Source: UBA5972 sp964480735 (GTDB taxonomy: Bacteria; Pseudomonadota; Alphaproteobacteria; Rhodobacterales; Rhodobacteraceae). Taken from it: DNA of 17,578 nt. Of the stretch, positions 1 to 6,756 are shown one piece after another; within the stretch, counting starts at the first letter, position 1, and every line of letters begins with the position of its first letter. The notes below the pieces were generated by a model. It searched no databases and was not told where the DNA came from. It was given only the letters and a program-made list of their open reading frames with translations. The translations under genes and the position numbers were made by a program. The stretch spans positions 1 to 17,578 of the forward strand of contig CAYZQS010000054.1 in the NCBI GenBank assembly GCA_964480735.1, in the 5' to 3' direction.

Positions 1-236
1 TTGCCGCCCTCGGTGACGGGCACCCAGCCAAAACGGTCGCGCAGGCCTGACAAAACCGCATAAATCGAGCGCTCGCCGTCATAGGGCAAGGGCAGCAGCG
101 TGTCTTTGCAATAGCCGAATTTTTCGTGCTCAGTCCCGATGCGCCAGTCCACTTTCGGCTTGCATCCGGCCTCCAGCAGTTCAGCCAGTTGGGCGTGGTT
201 TTCAATCGGCCCGCCGCCGGATTGTGGGATGGACAT
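1..236 (-). CDS. gshA: Glutamate-cysteine ligase, N-terminal part (cut by window edge)
   Basis: This enzyme ligates glutamate and cysteine with ATP, the first step of glutathione synthesis in the cytoplasm. Only the first 78 residues are in the window; the family is usually about 450 residues. The visible part carries the signature RIGTEHEKFGY at residues 32-42, which includes the glutamate-rich start of the catalytic fold, and then LRDRFGW.P..EGG at residues 65-78. Both are typical of the proteobacterial/plant class of the enzyme. The ATG at 234-236 is preceded by GGAG about ten bases upstream. It is the last visible gene of a minus-strand cluster behind rsmE and a small membrane protein, with a 61-bp gap holding a short hairpin. 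The identification is firm; only the truncation limits it. Confidence 0.93.
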   Translation of the reverse strand, partial: MSIPQSGGGPIENHAQLAELLEAGCKPKVDWRIGTEHEKFGYCKDTLLPLPYDGERSIYAVLSGLRDRFGWVPVTEGG

Positions 237-270
237 TGCTGGGAAACTCCGATGGAACCAAGTGGTTTGC

Positions 271-288
271 CAGACCTATAAAGGTCTG
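271..288 (-). other. Short hairpin between the membrane-protein gene and gshA
   Basis: CAGACCT and AGGTCTG form a perfect 7-bp stem around a 4-base loop (ATAA). It lies in the 61-bp gap before gshA. No T-run follows on the minus strand, so it is not a standard intrinsic terminator. It could be an mRNA-processing or partial attenuation element, or chance. The structure is seen; any role is a guess. Confidence 0.35.
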
Positions 289-297
289 CGCGGGATT

Positions 298-831
298 TCA
301 AGAGACCGGACGAAAACCCGGTTTTCCGCGCCAGATTATATCGCGTTGATCGCTGTCACTCTTGAGTGCGGCCACCAGATGCGCCGGGTCAAAACCCGGC
401 AGGGTATTAAAAGCGTCAAACAGCTTTTCCGCACCTTCCGCCGAAGTGGGAATGAAAATCGTCGGGCCTTCGGACTGCTTTAATACCCAGGTACGTCCGT
501 GGTTTAGGGACGTCCGCAGTTCCAGCCTGGTCAGCGCCGCCAGATCAACCGACGCGCCGTTTTCATATGCCAGATAGGTGATCTGGCGCTCGGTCACCTC
601 CACAACGCCAAGGCCGTGATCGGCAGTATAAAACCGGATGCGCTGCGCCACCGCCAAAAACACCAGCCCGCCGCCAAGGGTCAGGATTGCGCCGATGGCT
701 TGTGACATCCAGTTGTACTGCGAAAATCCCCGGTACAGCAGCCAGAGTCCCAACAGAAAGATTGCCGCAGCGGCAAAGCCCTCGCCCCAGCGGCGCAACC
801 AGCCCGCAACTTCGGGGCGCACGAAACTCAT
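298..831 (-). CDS. Small two-helix membrane protein of unknown function
   Basis: The product has 177 residues and I do not recognise a named family. Two hydrophobic segments at about residues 17-35 and 42-63 suggest two membrane helices. A cytoplasmic or periplasmic domain of about 110 residues follows, rich in short beta-like stretches (VVEVTERQITYLAYENGASVDLAALTRL is not needed in full; residues 76-103 are the clearest). The ATG at 829-831 overlaps the rsmE stop by four bases (ATGA), which favours this start over one nine codons upstream. Its position between rsmE and gshA, with translational coupling to rsmE, indicates a shared transcript. No catalytic motif is visible. A PH-like or membrane-anchored sensing domain is possible but not supported by a specific motif. 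Confidence 0.85.
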   Translation of the reverse strand: MSFVRPEVAGWLRRWGEGFAAAAIFLLGLWLLYRGFSQYNWMSQAIGAILTLGGGLVFLAVAQRIRFYTADHGLGVVEVTERQITYLAYENGASVDLAALTRLELRTSLNHGRTWVLKQSEGPTIFIPTSAEGAEKLFDAFNTLPGFDPAHLVAALKSDSDQRDIIWRGKPGFRPVS

Positions 832-1559
832 TGCCAGTCCCCCAGTTCGCTTTGCCAACAGGTCATAGCGGCCACAACGGCGGTGTCAGCGCGCAGGATG
901 CGCGGGCCAAGGCTGACGGATGTGACAAACGGCAGGCTGCGCAGTTGGGTTTGCTCGGCCGCGGAAAACCCGCCTTCGGGCCCGATCAGTATGGCCCATT
1001 TGTCTTTTTTGGATGTTCCAAGCACTTGCCGGACCCCTGCCAATGTTTCATCACAAAACATGATCTGGCGATCATCAGGCCAATCCGCAAGAAGCTGTGC
1101 CAGTTTTTGCAACTCTGCCACTTCGGGCACATAGGTGCCGCCGCATTGTTCCGCCGCCTCCACCGCGTGGGCCTGCAAACGATCCCGTCGGATGCGTTCG
1201 GCGTTGGTGAAATCGGTACCAATCGGCAGAATGCGGGCCGCCCCCATTTCGCTGGCTTTTTCGACGATGAAATCCGTGCGGGCTTTTTTGATCGGAGCAA
1301 ACAGCAGCCACAGGTCCGGTGGGTTTTGCTGTGGTTTGCTTTGGTGGTTGCACAGCAAAACGCCACCCCGTTTGCCGCTTGCCACAACCGTGCTTTGCCA
1401 CTCGCCATCAGTGCCGTTAAACAACGCCACTTTCGCGCCAACATCCAGCCGCATCACGCCAAACAAATAATGCGCCGCCTCGCGCGTCAGCACGACCGAT
1501 TGCGCATCCCCCAGCGGCTGGCGTACATACAGCCTGACTTTTGCCGATCCCTGCTTCAT
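828..1559 (-). CDS. rsmE: 16S rRNA (uracil-1498-N3)-methyltransferase
   Basis: RsmE methylates N3 of U1498 in 16S rRNA using S-adenosylmethionine, acting on the assembled small subunit. The 243-residue length is normal for the family. A PUA-like RNA-binding domain covers about residues 1-70 and the SPOUT methyltransferase domain about 80-243. Motifs seen include the APIKK stretch with FIVEKASEMG at 88-106, EAAEQCG at 134-140, IGPEGGF at 192-198 and the knot motif LGPRILRADTA at 217-227. The ATG at 1557-1559 has a strong AGGAAGGGG ribosome site just upstream. The gene is divergent from ubiA, with only 12 bp between the start codons, and it leads the minus-strand cluster toward gshA. Confidence 0.96.
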   Translation of the reverse strand: MKQGSAKVRLYVRQPLGDAQSVVLTREAAHYLFGVMRLDVGAKVALFNGTDGEWQSTVVASGKRGGVLLCNHQSKPQQNPPDLWLLFAPIKKARTDFIVEKASEMGAARILPIGTDFTNAERIRRDRLQAHAVEAAEQCGGTYVPEVAELQKLAQLLADWPDDRQIMFCDETLAGVRQVLGTSKKDKWAILIGPEGGFSAAEQTQLRSLPFVTSVSLGPRILRADTAVVAAMTCWQSELGDWQ

Positions 1560-1571
1560 GAGCCCCTTCCT

Positions 1572-2549
1572 ATGCCCGAGAATGCGCAAATACCAGAGCC
1601 CGAAAATGACGGGCGCGTGGCCGATGCAACGCGCCTGAACTGGGTGGACCGGTTTTGCCCGCGTTGGTCGCGGCCCTACCTGCGGCTGTCCCGCGCGGAC
1701 CGCCCGGCCGGTACGTGGTTGTTGCTGATCCCCTGCTGGTGGGGGGTGTTGCTGGCGGTTCTGGCTGGTGGCGAGGCTGCGGACTTGCAGGATGGCTGGA
1801 TCTTCATTGCCTGCGCGGTTGGTGCGTTTTTGATGCGCGGCGCGGGGTGTACGTGGAACGATATCACCGACCGCCATATCGACGCGCAGGTGGCCAGAAC
1901 AAAATCCCGGCCTTTGCCATCCGGGCAGGTCAGCGTGCGGCAGGCATTGGCGTGGATGGCAGCGCAGGCCCTGATTGCCTTTGGCATTTTGCTGACCTTT
2001 AACGTGGCTGCGATTGTTCTGGGTTTTGTCGCGCTGATCCCGGTGGTGATCTACCCGTTTGCCAAACGCTTCACATGGTGGCCGCAGGTATTCCTTGGCA
2101 TTGCCTTTAACTGGGGCGCACTTTTGGCATGGACGGCACAGCGCGGCGCTTTGGAGTTGCCCGCGGTCATCCTATATGCATCGGGCATCGTCTGGACGCT
2201 GTTTTACGATACAATCTATGCCCATCAGGACAAGGAAGACGACGCTTTGATCGGCGTGAAATCAACCGCACGGTTGTTTGGTGACAACACCCGGTTTTGG
2301 TTGCAGGGATTTTTTATGGTCAGCGTCAGCCTGATGTCGGTTGCGGTGATTTTGGCGCTGATTGCACAGGCCAACGTTTTGCAAATGACCGTGGCTTTGA
2401 TTGGTGTGTGGGCCTTTGGCTGGCACCTGGTCTGGCAAATGCGTCGCCTTGACATCGACAATCCTGACAATTGCCTGAGACTGTTTCGATCCAACCGCGA
2501 TGCGGGGCTTATTCCCGCGCTGTTTTTTGCCATAGCGCTGATACTGTGA
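1572..2549 (+). CDS. ubiA: 4-hydroxybenzoate polyprenyltransferase (ubiquinone synthesis)
   Basis: UbiA attaches the polyprenyl chain to 4-hydroxybenzoate in the inner membrane, an early step of ubiquinone synthesis. The product has 325 residues with multiple hydrophobic helices. The first aspartate-rich motif is NDITDRHID at residues 96-104, followed by QVARTKSRPLPSGQ, both hallmarks of the family. The second is D..YAHQDKEDD at 213-224. The ATG at 1572 is chosen because the family's variable N-terminal tail, then RPYLRLSRADRP, follows naturally; the reading frame stays open far upstream only because it runs antisense to rsmE. No ribosome site is visible before this start, since the 12-bp spacer is the rsmE ribosome site on the other strand. 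A leaderless mRNA or a GTG start near 1615 are alternatives. Confidence 0.94.
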   Translation: MPENAQIPEPENDGRVADATRLNWVDRFCPRWSRPYLRLSRADRPAGTWLLLIPCWWGVLLAVLAGGEAADLQDGWIFIACAVGAFLMRGAGCTWNDITDRHIDAQVARTKSRPLPSGQVSVRQALAWMAAQALIAFGILLTFNVAAIVLGFVALIPVVIYPFAKRFTWWPQVFLGIAFNWGALLAWTAQRGALELPAVILYASGIVWTLFYDTIYAHQDKEDDALIGVKSTARLFGDNTRFWLQGFFMVSVSLMSVAVILALIAQANVLQMTVALIGVWAFGWHLVWQMRRLDIDNPDNCLRLFRSNRDAGLIPALFFAIALIL

Positions 2550-2614
2550 TTGATCGCGCCGAGCCAAGGGTTTAGAACAAACCCCGCGACAGGCAACGGA
2601 GCACCCACAACACA

Positions 2615-4507
2615 ATGCAGCGACTGGCCTTTTTATTTGGCATCATCACCCTGTCAATGGGTGCGGCCAGCAGCTATCTGGTGGCGGTCCTGATCACGGA
2701 TTATCTGGAGCGGCAAACAGTGCGGGCCGTGACGCACACTGTGCTGGAAGCAGGCGTTCCCTGGGCTTCGGTGCGGGCGGACGGGCTGACCGTCAGTGTT
2801 TCCGGCCCCGCACCTGACGAAGCGGCGCGGTTTAATCTGCTGAACCTTGTAGGCACGGTGGTCAATTCAAACCGTATCGTTGACAATCTGACAGTGGTGG
2901 ACGCGCTGGCGCTGGAGCCACCGCGCTTTTCGCTGGAACTGCTGCGCAACGGCGACGGAATTTCCCTGATTGGTCTGATACCGGAAAAAACCGGCAGAAC
3001 CCATATTCTGGATATGATCGACGAGATCAACCATGACACCAAGGTGACAGATATGCTGGAGACCGCCGATCATGTGATACCCGATGGATGGGACGCGGCG
3101 TTGGAATTTGGTCTGGTCAGCCTGCAAAATCTGCCGCGGTCAAAGATTTCCATCACCGACAGCGCAGTGACGATCACCGCGATCACCGACAGCCCGGAAG
3201 AAAAAAAACGTATCGAAACCGATCTGGCGCGGGCCAAGCCGGACGGCGTTTTGCTGGTGATGCAAATATCTTCACCAAGGCCGGTGATCACCCCGTTTTC
3301 ACTGCGGGTGATCATGGATCAGGACGGCACGCGCTTTGACAGCTGTTCGGCCGACAATGACGAAAGTCGCAGACGCATCATCGCGGCGGCCTCGGCGGCC
3401 GGTCTTACCGGCAAGGCGCTGTGTGCCATAGGTCTGGGCGTGCCAACACCCCGCTGGGCCGAGGCGGTCGAGCTGGCGATCGGGTCGCTGGCGGAACTGA
3501 GAGGCGGCAGCCTGACGTTTTCGGATGCCGATATCACGCTGGTTGCGCGGGCTGACACGCCCCAAAGCATCTTTGACCGGGTTGCCCATAATCTGGAGGT
3601 TGCCCTGCCCGATGTGTTCTCGCTGCACGCGGTCCTGCCGCCAAAGCCCCTGATTGAAGGGGCGGAAAGCGAAGTTGAAGTGCCGGAATTTACGGCCACC
3701 CGCAGCCCCGAGGGGCTGGTGCAACTGCGCGGCCGGATGCGCGATGCGCGCACGCAAGTTGCCGCGCGGAACTACGCAAAATCGCTGTTTGGCAGCGAGA
3801 ACGTGGACGATTCAACCCGCATTGACAGCGCGTTGCCGGACGGCTGGCCAACCCGGGTTTTGGCCAGTCTGGAAGCTTTGGGAGAATTGCACAACGGCAG
3901 CATCCTGATCCAGCCCGACACCGTGGAAATTCGCGGTGTGGCAGACGTACCAGAGGCCACCAGCGAAGTGACGCGGATCATGTCCGTCAGACTGGGAGAG
4001 GCTTCAGACTACCGGATATTTGTGAAATACGAGGCGGCGCTGGACCGGCGGGTCATTCCGCCGACGGCGCAGGAATGTGTGGACCGGATCAACGCGATAC
4101 TGTCAGAACAGCAAATCGCCTTTGCGCCGTCCTCCACCAAGATCGAAGAGGACAGTTTGATGGTGGTCGAAAAGATCGCCGAAGCCATGACCGACTGTTC
4201 CGAAGTGCCGATGGAAATTGGTGGCCATACCGACAGTCAGGGCCGTGAAAGCCTGAACCAGACGATCAGTCAGGCCCGGGCCGAGGCGGTGCTGGACAAC
4301 CTGCTGAGTCTTGAAATTCTGACGACGTTTTTAAGCGCAAAAGGCTACGGCGAGAAACAACCGATTGCCGATAACGACACGGCAGAGGGACGCAAAGCCA
4401 ACCGGCGCATCGAGTTCAAACTGATTGAAGAGCCTACAGAGGACGCGGAACAGACCATCATCGTTGATGCCGAAGACACCACCGCCGAACCGGAGCCAAG
4501 TGAATGA
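2615..4507 (+). CDS. Large OmpA-family envelope protein with peptidoglycan-binding C-terminus
   Basis: The product has 630 residues. A hydrophobic N-terminal segment at about residues 5-28 serves as a signal anchor or signal peptide. The middle, about 30-480, holds several repeats resembling BON-type folds; recurring phrases include DGWxxR/AxLxxLxxLxxL and VxITxxADTPE-like stretches. The C-terminal OmpA-like domain covers about 485-605. It has GGHTDSQG with H538-T539-D540, and NRRIEF with R597/R598, which match the diaminopimelate-binding Asp and Arg of the family. An acidic tail follows. It probably tethers an envelope layer to peptidoglycan. The ATG is preceded by GGAG at 2598-2601. The stop overlaps the next start by four bases. 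The OmpA domain is certain; the middle-domain assignment is an inference. Confidence 0.88.
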   Translation: MQRLAFLFGIITLSMGAASSYLVAVLITDYLERQTVRAVTHTVLEAGVPWASVRADGLTVSVSGPAPDEAARFNLLNLVGTVVNSNRIVDNLTVVDALALEPPRFSLELLRNGDGISLIGLIPEKTGRTHILDMIDEINHDTKVTDMLETADHVIPDGWDAALEFGLVSLQNLPRSKISITDSAVTITAITDSPEEKKRIETDLARAKPDGVLLVMQISSPRPVITPFSLRVIMDQDGTRFDSCSADNDESRRRIIAAASAAGLTGKALCAIGLGVPTPRWAEAVELAIGSLAELRGGSLTFSDADITLVARADTPQSIFDRVAHNLEVALPDVFSLHAVLPPKPLIEGAESEVEVPEFTATRSPEGLVQLRGRMRDARTQVAARNYAKSLFGSENVDDSTRIDSALPDGWPTRVLASLEALGELHNGSILIQPDTVEIRGVADVPEATSEVTRIMSVRLGEASDYRIFVKYEAALDRRVIPPTAQECVDRINAILSEQQIAFAPSSTKIEEDSLMVVEKIAEAMTDCSEVPMEIGGHTDSQGRESLNQTISQARAEAVLDNLLSLEILTTFLSAKGYGEKQPIADNDTAEGRKANRRIEFKLIEEPTEDAEQTIIVDAEDTTAEPEPSE

Positions 4508-4827
4508 ACCGAACCGAACTGATTATTGTCCTTGCGATCATCCTGTTTTTGGCCTTTGCCTTTGGCTGGCTGGCAAACTGGCTGTACCGCAAGTTCAATC
4601 GCGTCAACACATCCAACGTGGCCGATCTGGACCATATGGCAAGTGCCTTGCACGAGGCTGAAGAAACCCGTGACCAGGCAGTGCAATATATGCAGCAGCG
4701 CGAGGCCGAACTGACCAATACGGTTGGCCAATCCAAGGCGGAACTGGACGCCGCGATGGAAGGTTTGGGCGAGGCCCGGCGCGAGGTGGCCGAACTGCGT
4801 GCCTATATCGAGGCGCATGTGTCCTGA
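4504..4827 (+). CDS. Small membrane-anchored coiled-coil protein
   Basis: The product has 107 residues and no named family that I recognise. One membrane helix lies at about residues 5-27. A long, charged, alanine- and glutamate-rich helix from about 40 to 104 follows, with heptad-like spacing, so a coiled coil is likely. The start overlaps the stop of the OmpA-family gene (ATGA), which implies translational coupling and perhaps a physical partnership in the envelope. It is the last gene before the non-coding convergent region, so the transcript probably ends there. Confidence 0.82.
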   Translation: MNRTELIIVLAIILFLAFAFGWLANWLYRKFNRVNTSNVADLDHMASALHEAEETRDQAVQYMQQREAELTNTVGQSKAELDAAMEGLGEARREVAELRAYIEAHVS

Positions 4828-4939
4828 GAAGGCTTTGCTGGCTGCCCCCTAATTCACAATCGGCAAACTGTTTTTCGCGCGTTGGTTTTGCGTACACTTG
4901 ATTGAATTTTTCGGATAATTGCTATGGTTGCGCTGGTAG

Positions 4940-4983
4940 TTCTCAAAACCACTAAACCGGTTTAGTGGTTTTGAGAATTTTTT
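4940..4983 (+). terminator. Perfect 38-bp palindrome plus T6: strong intrinsic terminator or operator
   Basis: The left arm TTCTCAAAACCACTAAACC (4940-4958) and its exact reverse complement (4959-4977) meet with no spacer. TTTTTT follows at 4978-4983. On the plus strand this makes a very stable hairpin with a CCGG loop and a U-run, fitting an intrinsic terminator for the ompA-family transcript, although it lies 112 bp past the last stop codon. On the minus strand no T-run follows. The core ACTAAACCGGTTTAGT also resembles LacI-family operators, which often have a central CG and AAACCGGTTT-like arms, so a protein-binding site is an alternative. Confidence 0.7.
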
Positions 4984-5023
4984 CGTATCCCGTTGTTTTT
5001 GAAAGGTAAAACAGGGAGATCAG

Positions 5024-5071
5024 ATGGTAATTGGTGTTGAATTGTTACTCAAAATTGGTCAGTTTTTCTGA
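5024..5071 (+). CDS. Possible 15-residue ORF with a strong ribosome site
   Basis: ATG at 5024 is preceded by AGGGAG at 5013-5018 with a 5-base spacer, one of the better ribosome sites in the window. It encodes MVIGVELLLKIGQFF and stops at 5069-5071. It begins 40 bp after the palindrome T-run. The peptide is hydrophobic with no known motif. It could be a leader peptide, a small membrane peptide or the broken start of a lost gene. Translation is not shown; the ribosome site is the only support. Confidence 0.25.
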   Translation: MVIGVELLLKIGQFF

Positions 5072-5076
5072 GTAAC
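5044..5076. repeat. Inverted repeat over the end of the 15-codon ORF
   Basis: GTTACTCA (5044-5051) and TGAGTAAC (5069-5076) are exact inverse complements separated by 17 bases. An inner run of A and T bases can extend the stem with one bulge. No T-run follows directly on either strand. It would fold over the last half and the stop codon of the short ORF. Confidence 0.45.
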
Positions 5077-5140
5077 CGCCTCTTTGAAACCTCTGGATTT
5101 CCCGTTAGGTAACGCAAAATTTTCTTATGCAGCCGACTAA

Positions 5141-5175
5141 AAATAACGCCGGCCGCTTTTGCCGGGCAATTTTTC
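5141..5175. terminator. Possible bidirectional terminator downstream of moaE
   Basis: CCGGC (5149-5153) and GCCGG (5161-5165) form a GC-rich 5-bp stem with a 7-base loop. The flanks are AAATAA on the left and AATTTTT on the right, so a T-rich tail follows the stem on both strands. It lies about 135 bp past the moaE stop. The short stem makes it a weak candidate. Confidence 0.35.
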
Positions 5176-5310
5176 CACGCACCACCGACGCCCAAAGGGC
5201 AAGACTCTGGAGATTTCAAAAAGCACTGCCCTAAGCAACTTTGGAACTTGTTCATAAGAAACCGGTCTCGCAGTTGGGCGACTCACGAAGGCCAGGCCGC
5301 AAAGTAAAAA

Positions 5311-5754
5311 TCAGGTCCAGCGCTCAATCGCGCTTTCGTCCTCGGCTTTGCTGTCCACCCACACAGCGCCGTCGCTGCCGATTTCCTTCTTCCAGAACGG
5401 CGCACGGCTTTTGAGATAGTCCATCAGAAATTCCGCCGCCGCAAAGGCCGCCGCGCGGTGGGCGCTTGCCGTGGCCACCATCATGATCTGTTCCCCCGGT
5501 TTTAGCGCACCAAAACGGTGGATAATCAGACTGCCCACAAGATTCCAGCGCGATTGCGCCTGCCGCTCGATCTCTTCCAACGCCTTTTGCGTCATGGCGG
5601 GATAGTGTTCGATGACCATTTCGCGCAAATCCGCGCCTTTGTCCCGCCGCACCAGACCGGTGAATGTCACAACAGCCCCAATGCCGGACGTGCCCTGAAA
5701 GGCCCGCAATTCTGTGCCCAGATCAAAATCGTCGGCTTGCACGCGAACCGCCAT
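5311..5754 (-). CDS. moaE: Molybdopterin synthase catalytic (large) subunit
   Basis: MoaE forms the catalytic half of molybdopterin synthase, which uses MoaD thiocarboxylate to convert cyclic pyranopterin monophosphate (precursor Z) into molybdopterin. The 147-residue length is typical. Motifs seen are GAVVTFTGLVR at 26-36, IEHYPAMT at 48-55, HRFGALKPGE at 79-88, SAHRAAAF at 97-104 and LKSRAPFWKKE at 114-124, the last holding the active-site lysines. The start lies one base past the moaD stop, so the two subunits are made from one transcript. It is the last gene of the uvrC-pgsA-moaD-moaE cluster. Confidence 0.96.
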   Translation of the reverse strand: MAVRVQADDFDLGTELRAFQGTSGIGAVVTFTGLVRRDKGADLREMVIEHYPAMTQKALEEIERQAQSRWNLVGSLIIHRFGALKPGEQIMMVATASAHRAAAFAAAEFLMDYLKSRAPFWKKEIGSDGAVWVDSKAEDESAIERWT

Positions 5755-5755
5755 G

Positions 5756-6004
5756 TCAACCGCCTGTCATGGGTGGGAAAAACGCCACTTCACGCACGCC
5801 GGCAAGCGGGGCGTCAACGTCCACCATATTTTGGTCCACCGCCACGCAAATGGCATCCAGATCAGAAAACGCCAGCGCATAACGTTCCTCGCGCCCGCGC
5901 AGCTCTTCAATCAACCCGGCCACCGATGTTGCCTTGGTTTCCACCTGCTCTTTTGGCGCACCGATGCGTTCACGCACCCAGGCAAAATACAGAACATCAA
6001 TCAT
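5756..6004 (-). CDS. moaD: Molybdopterin synthase sulfur carrier (small) subunit
   Basis: MoaD is a ubiquitin-like sulfur carrier. Its C-terminal Gly-Gly is adenylated and thiocarboxylated and then donates sulfur within the MoaD-MoaE complex. The product has 82 residues and ends in FFPPMTGG, the required diglycine tail preceded by the family's aromatic-Pro-Pro motif. The ATG at 6002-6004 starts inside the pgsA stop (ATGA overlap), giving MIDVLYFAWVRERIG, the usual beginning; longer upstream reading is antisense or overlapping sequence and is not used. The cluster position directly before moaE supports the call. Confidence 0.95.
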   Translation of the reverse strand: MIDVLYFAWVRERIGAPKEQVETKATSVAGLIEELRGREERYALAFSDLDAICVAVDQNMVDVDAPLAGVREVAFFPPMTGG

Positions 6005-6717
6005 TGGTTTTTTTCTCGCAACAGGGGAAGTGCCTGCAGATAGTAGCTGAAGCCGGTGATCACAGTCAAAGCGGCAGCAAGCCACAGCAGGGCAATGCCT
6101 GTGTTATAGCTGTAAATCCACCCCGCACGCTTTAAGACCAGCCGGAATTTGTCTTCGGCGTTTCCGGCCAGAACTTCCTGCAGGAATTCCTGTTCCATCG
6201 CAAAGGCCACGGTGGCGAAATAATGTTCAAACAACATCATGGAAAACAAAACCGCGATGGCGGTCATCTGCACGGCGGTTTTCCACTTGGCCAGACGGGT
6301 GACCGCCAAAGTATTGGCCTCCGCCCCCAGAAATTCACGCAACCCGGAAATAAACACTTCACGGAATATAATCAGCAGAACCGGCGCCACCAGCAGCCAA
6401 CTGCCGATCAGAACCGGCTGAACGATTGGCCAGTGAACGCTCCGCCCGTCCTGCAAAAACAATACCAGCAGCATCACCAGCGCCACGATGGTCATGGCCT
6501 TGTCGGCAATCGGGTCCAGCATCCGGCCAAAGGCGCTGACCTGTTGCCAGCGCCGTGCCAGATACCCGTCCAGATAATCCGTCAGGGCTGCGGAGGTAAA
6601 CAAAACCAGTGCCGCCCAATCGGCCCAGGGGCGCGGGAATACCTCGTAAACCGCGAACAGACCCGGCGCCGCCAGCAGCCGGTAAACGGTCAATTTGTTG
6701 GGGATGTTCCAGCTCAT
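6001..6717 (-). CDS. pgsA: CDP-diacylglycerol-glycerol-3-phosphate 3-phosphatidyltransferase
   Basis: PgsA makes phosphatidylglycerophosphate, the committed step to phosphatidylglycerol and cardiolipin, in the inner membrane. The product has 238 residues. The CDP-alcohol phosphatidyltransferase signature is complete: D47-x2-D50-G51-x2-A54-R55-x8-G64-x3-D68-x3-D72. Several hydrophobic helices follow, with an extra polar stretch at about residues 170-200. The start MSWNIPNKLTVYRL matches the family. It lies 39 bp after uvrC on the same strand and overlaps moaD by four bases. Only a weak ribosome site is visible. Confidence 0.95.
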   Translation of the reverse strand: MSWNIPNKLTVYRLLAAPGLFAVYEVFPRPWADWAALVLFTSAALTDYLDGYLARRWQQVSAFGRMLDPIADKAMTIVALVMLLVLFLQDGRSVHWPIVQPVLIGSWLLVAPVLLIIFREVFISGLREFLGAEANTLAVTRLAKWKTAVQMTAIAVLFSMMLFEHYFATVAFAMEQEFLQEVLAGNAEDKFRLVLKRAGWIYSYNTGIALLWLAAALTVITGFSYYLQALPLLREKNQ

Positions 6718-6756
6718 ATTGGTATCCGGCGAATGACTCGTGCAATCCTTAACAAG

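Larger units (their letters stand above)
4828..5310. other. Non-coding convergent region, AT-richer, with several inverted repeats
   Basis: This 483-bp stretch separates the plus-strand ompA-family cluster from the minus-strand moaE. It is visibly more AT-rich than its neighbours and has no convincing long gene. It contains a 38-bp perfect palindrome with a T-run (4940-4983), a 15-codon ORF with a good ribosome site (5024-5071), an inverted repeat over the end of that ORF (5044-5076) and a possible bidirectional terminator (about 5141-5175). A second AAACCGGT motif, also found in the palindrome core, lies at 5259-5266. It may be a decayed mobile or regulatory island, or only a terminator region. 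Confidence 0.6.

Noticed and set aside
687..1571. A long plus-strand extension upstream of ubiA
   Set aside because: It runs antisense to rsmE and the small membrane-protein gene. Its translation has no UbiA-like sequence; the family's start is near 1572.
5049..5255. A 68-codon minus-strand reading frame in the convergent region
   Set aside because: It has no ribosome site, no recognisable family and an irregular composition, and lies in AT-rich sequence with several inverted repeats. Chance is the simpler reading.
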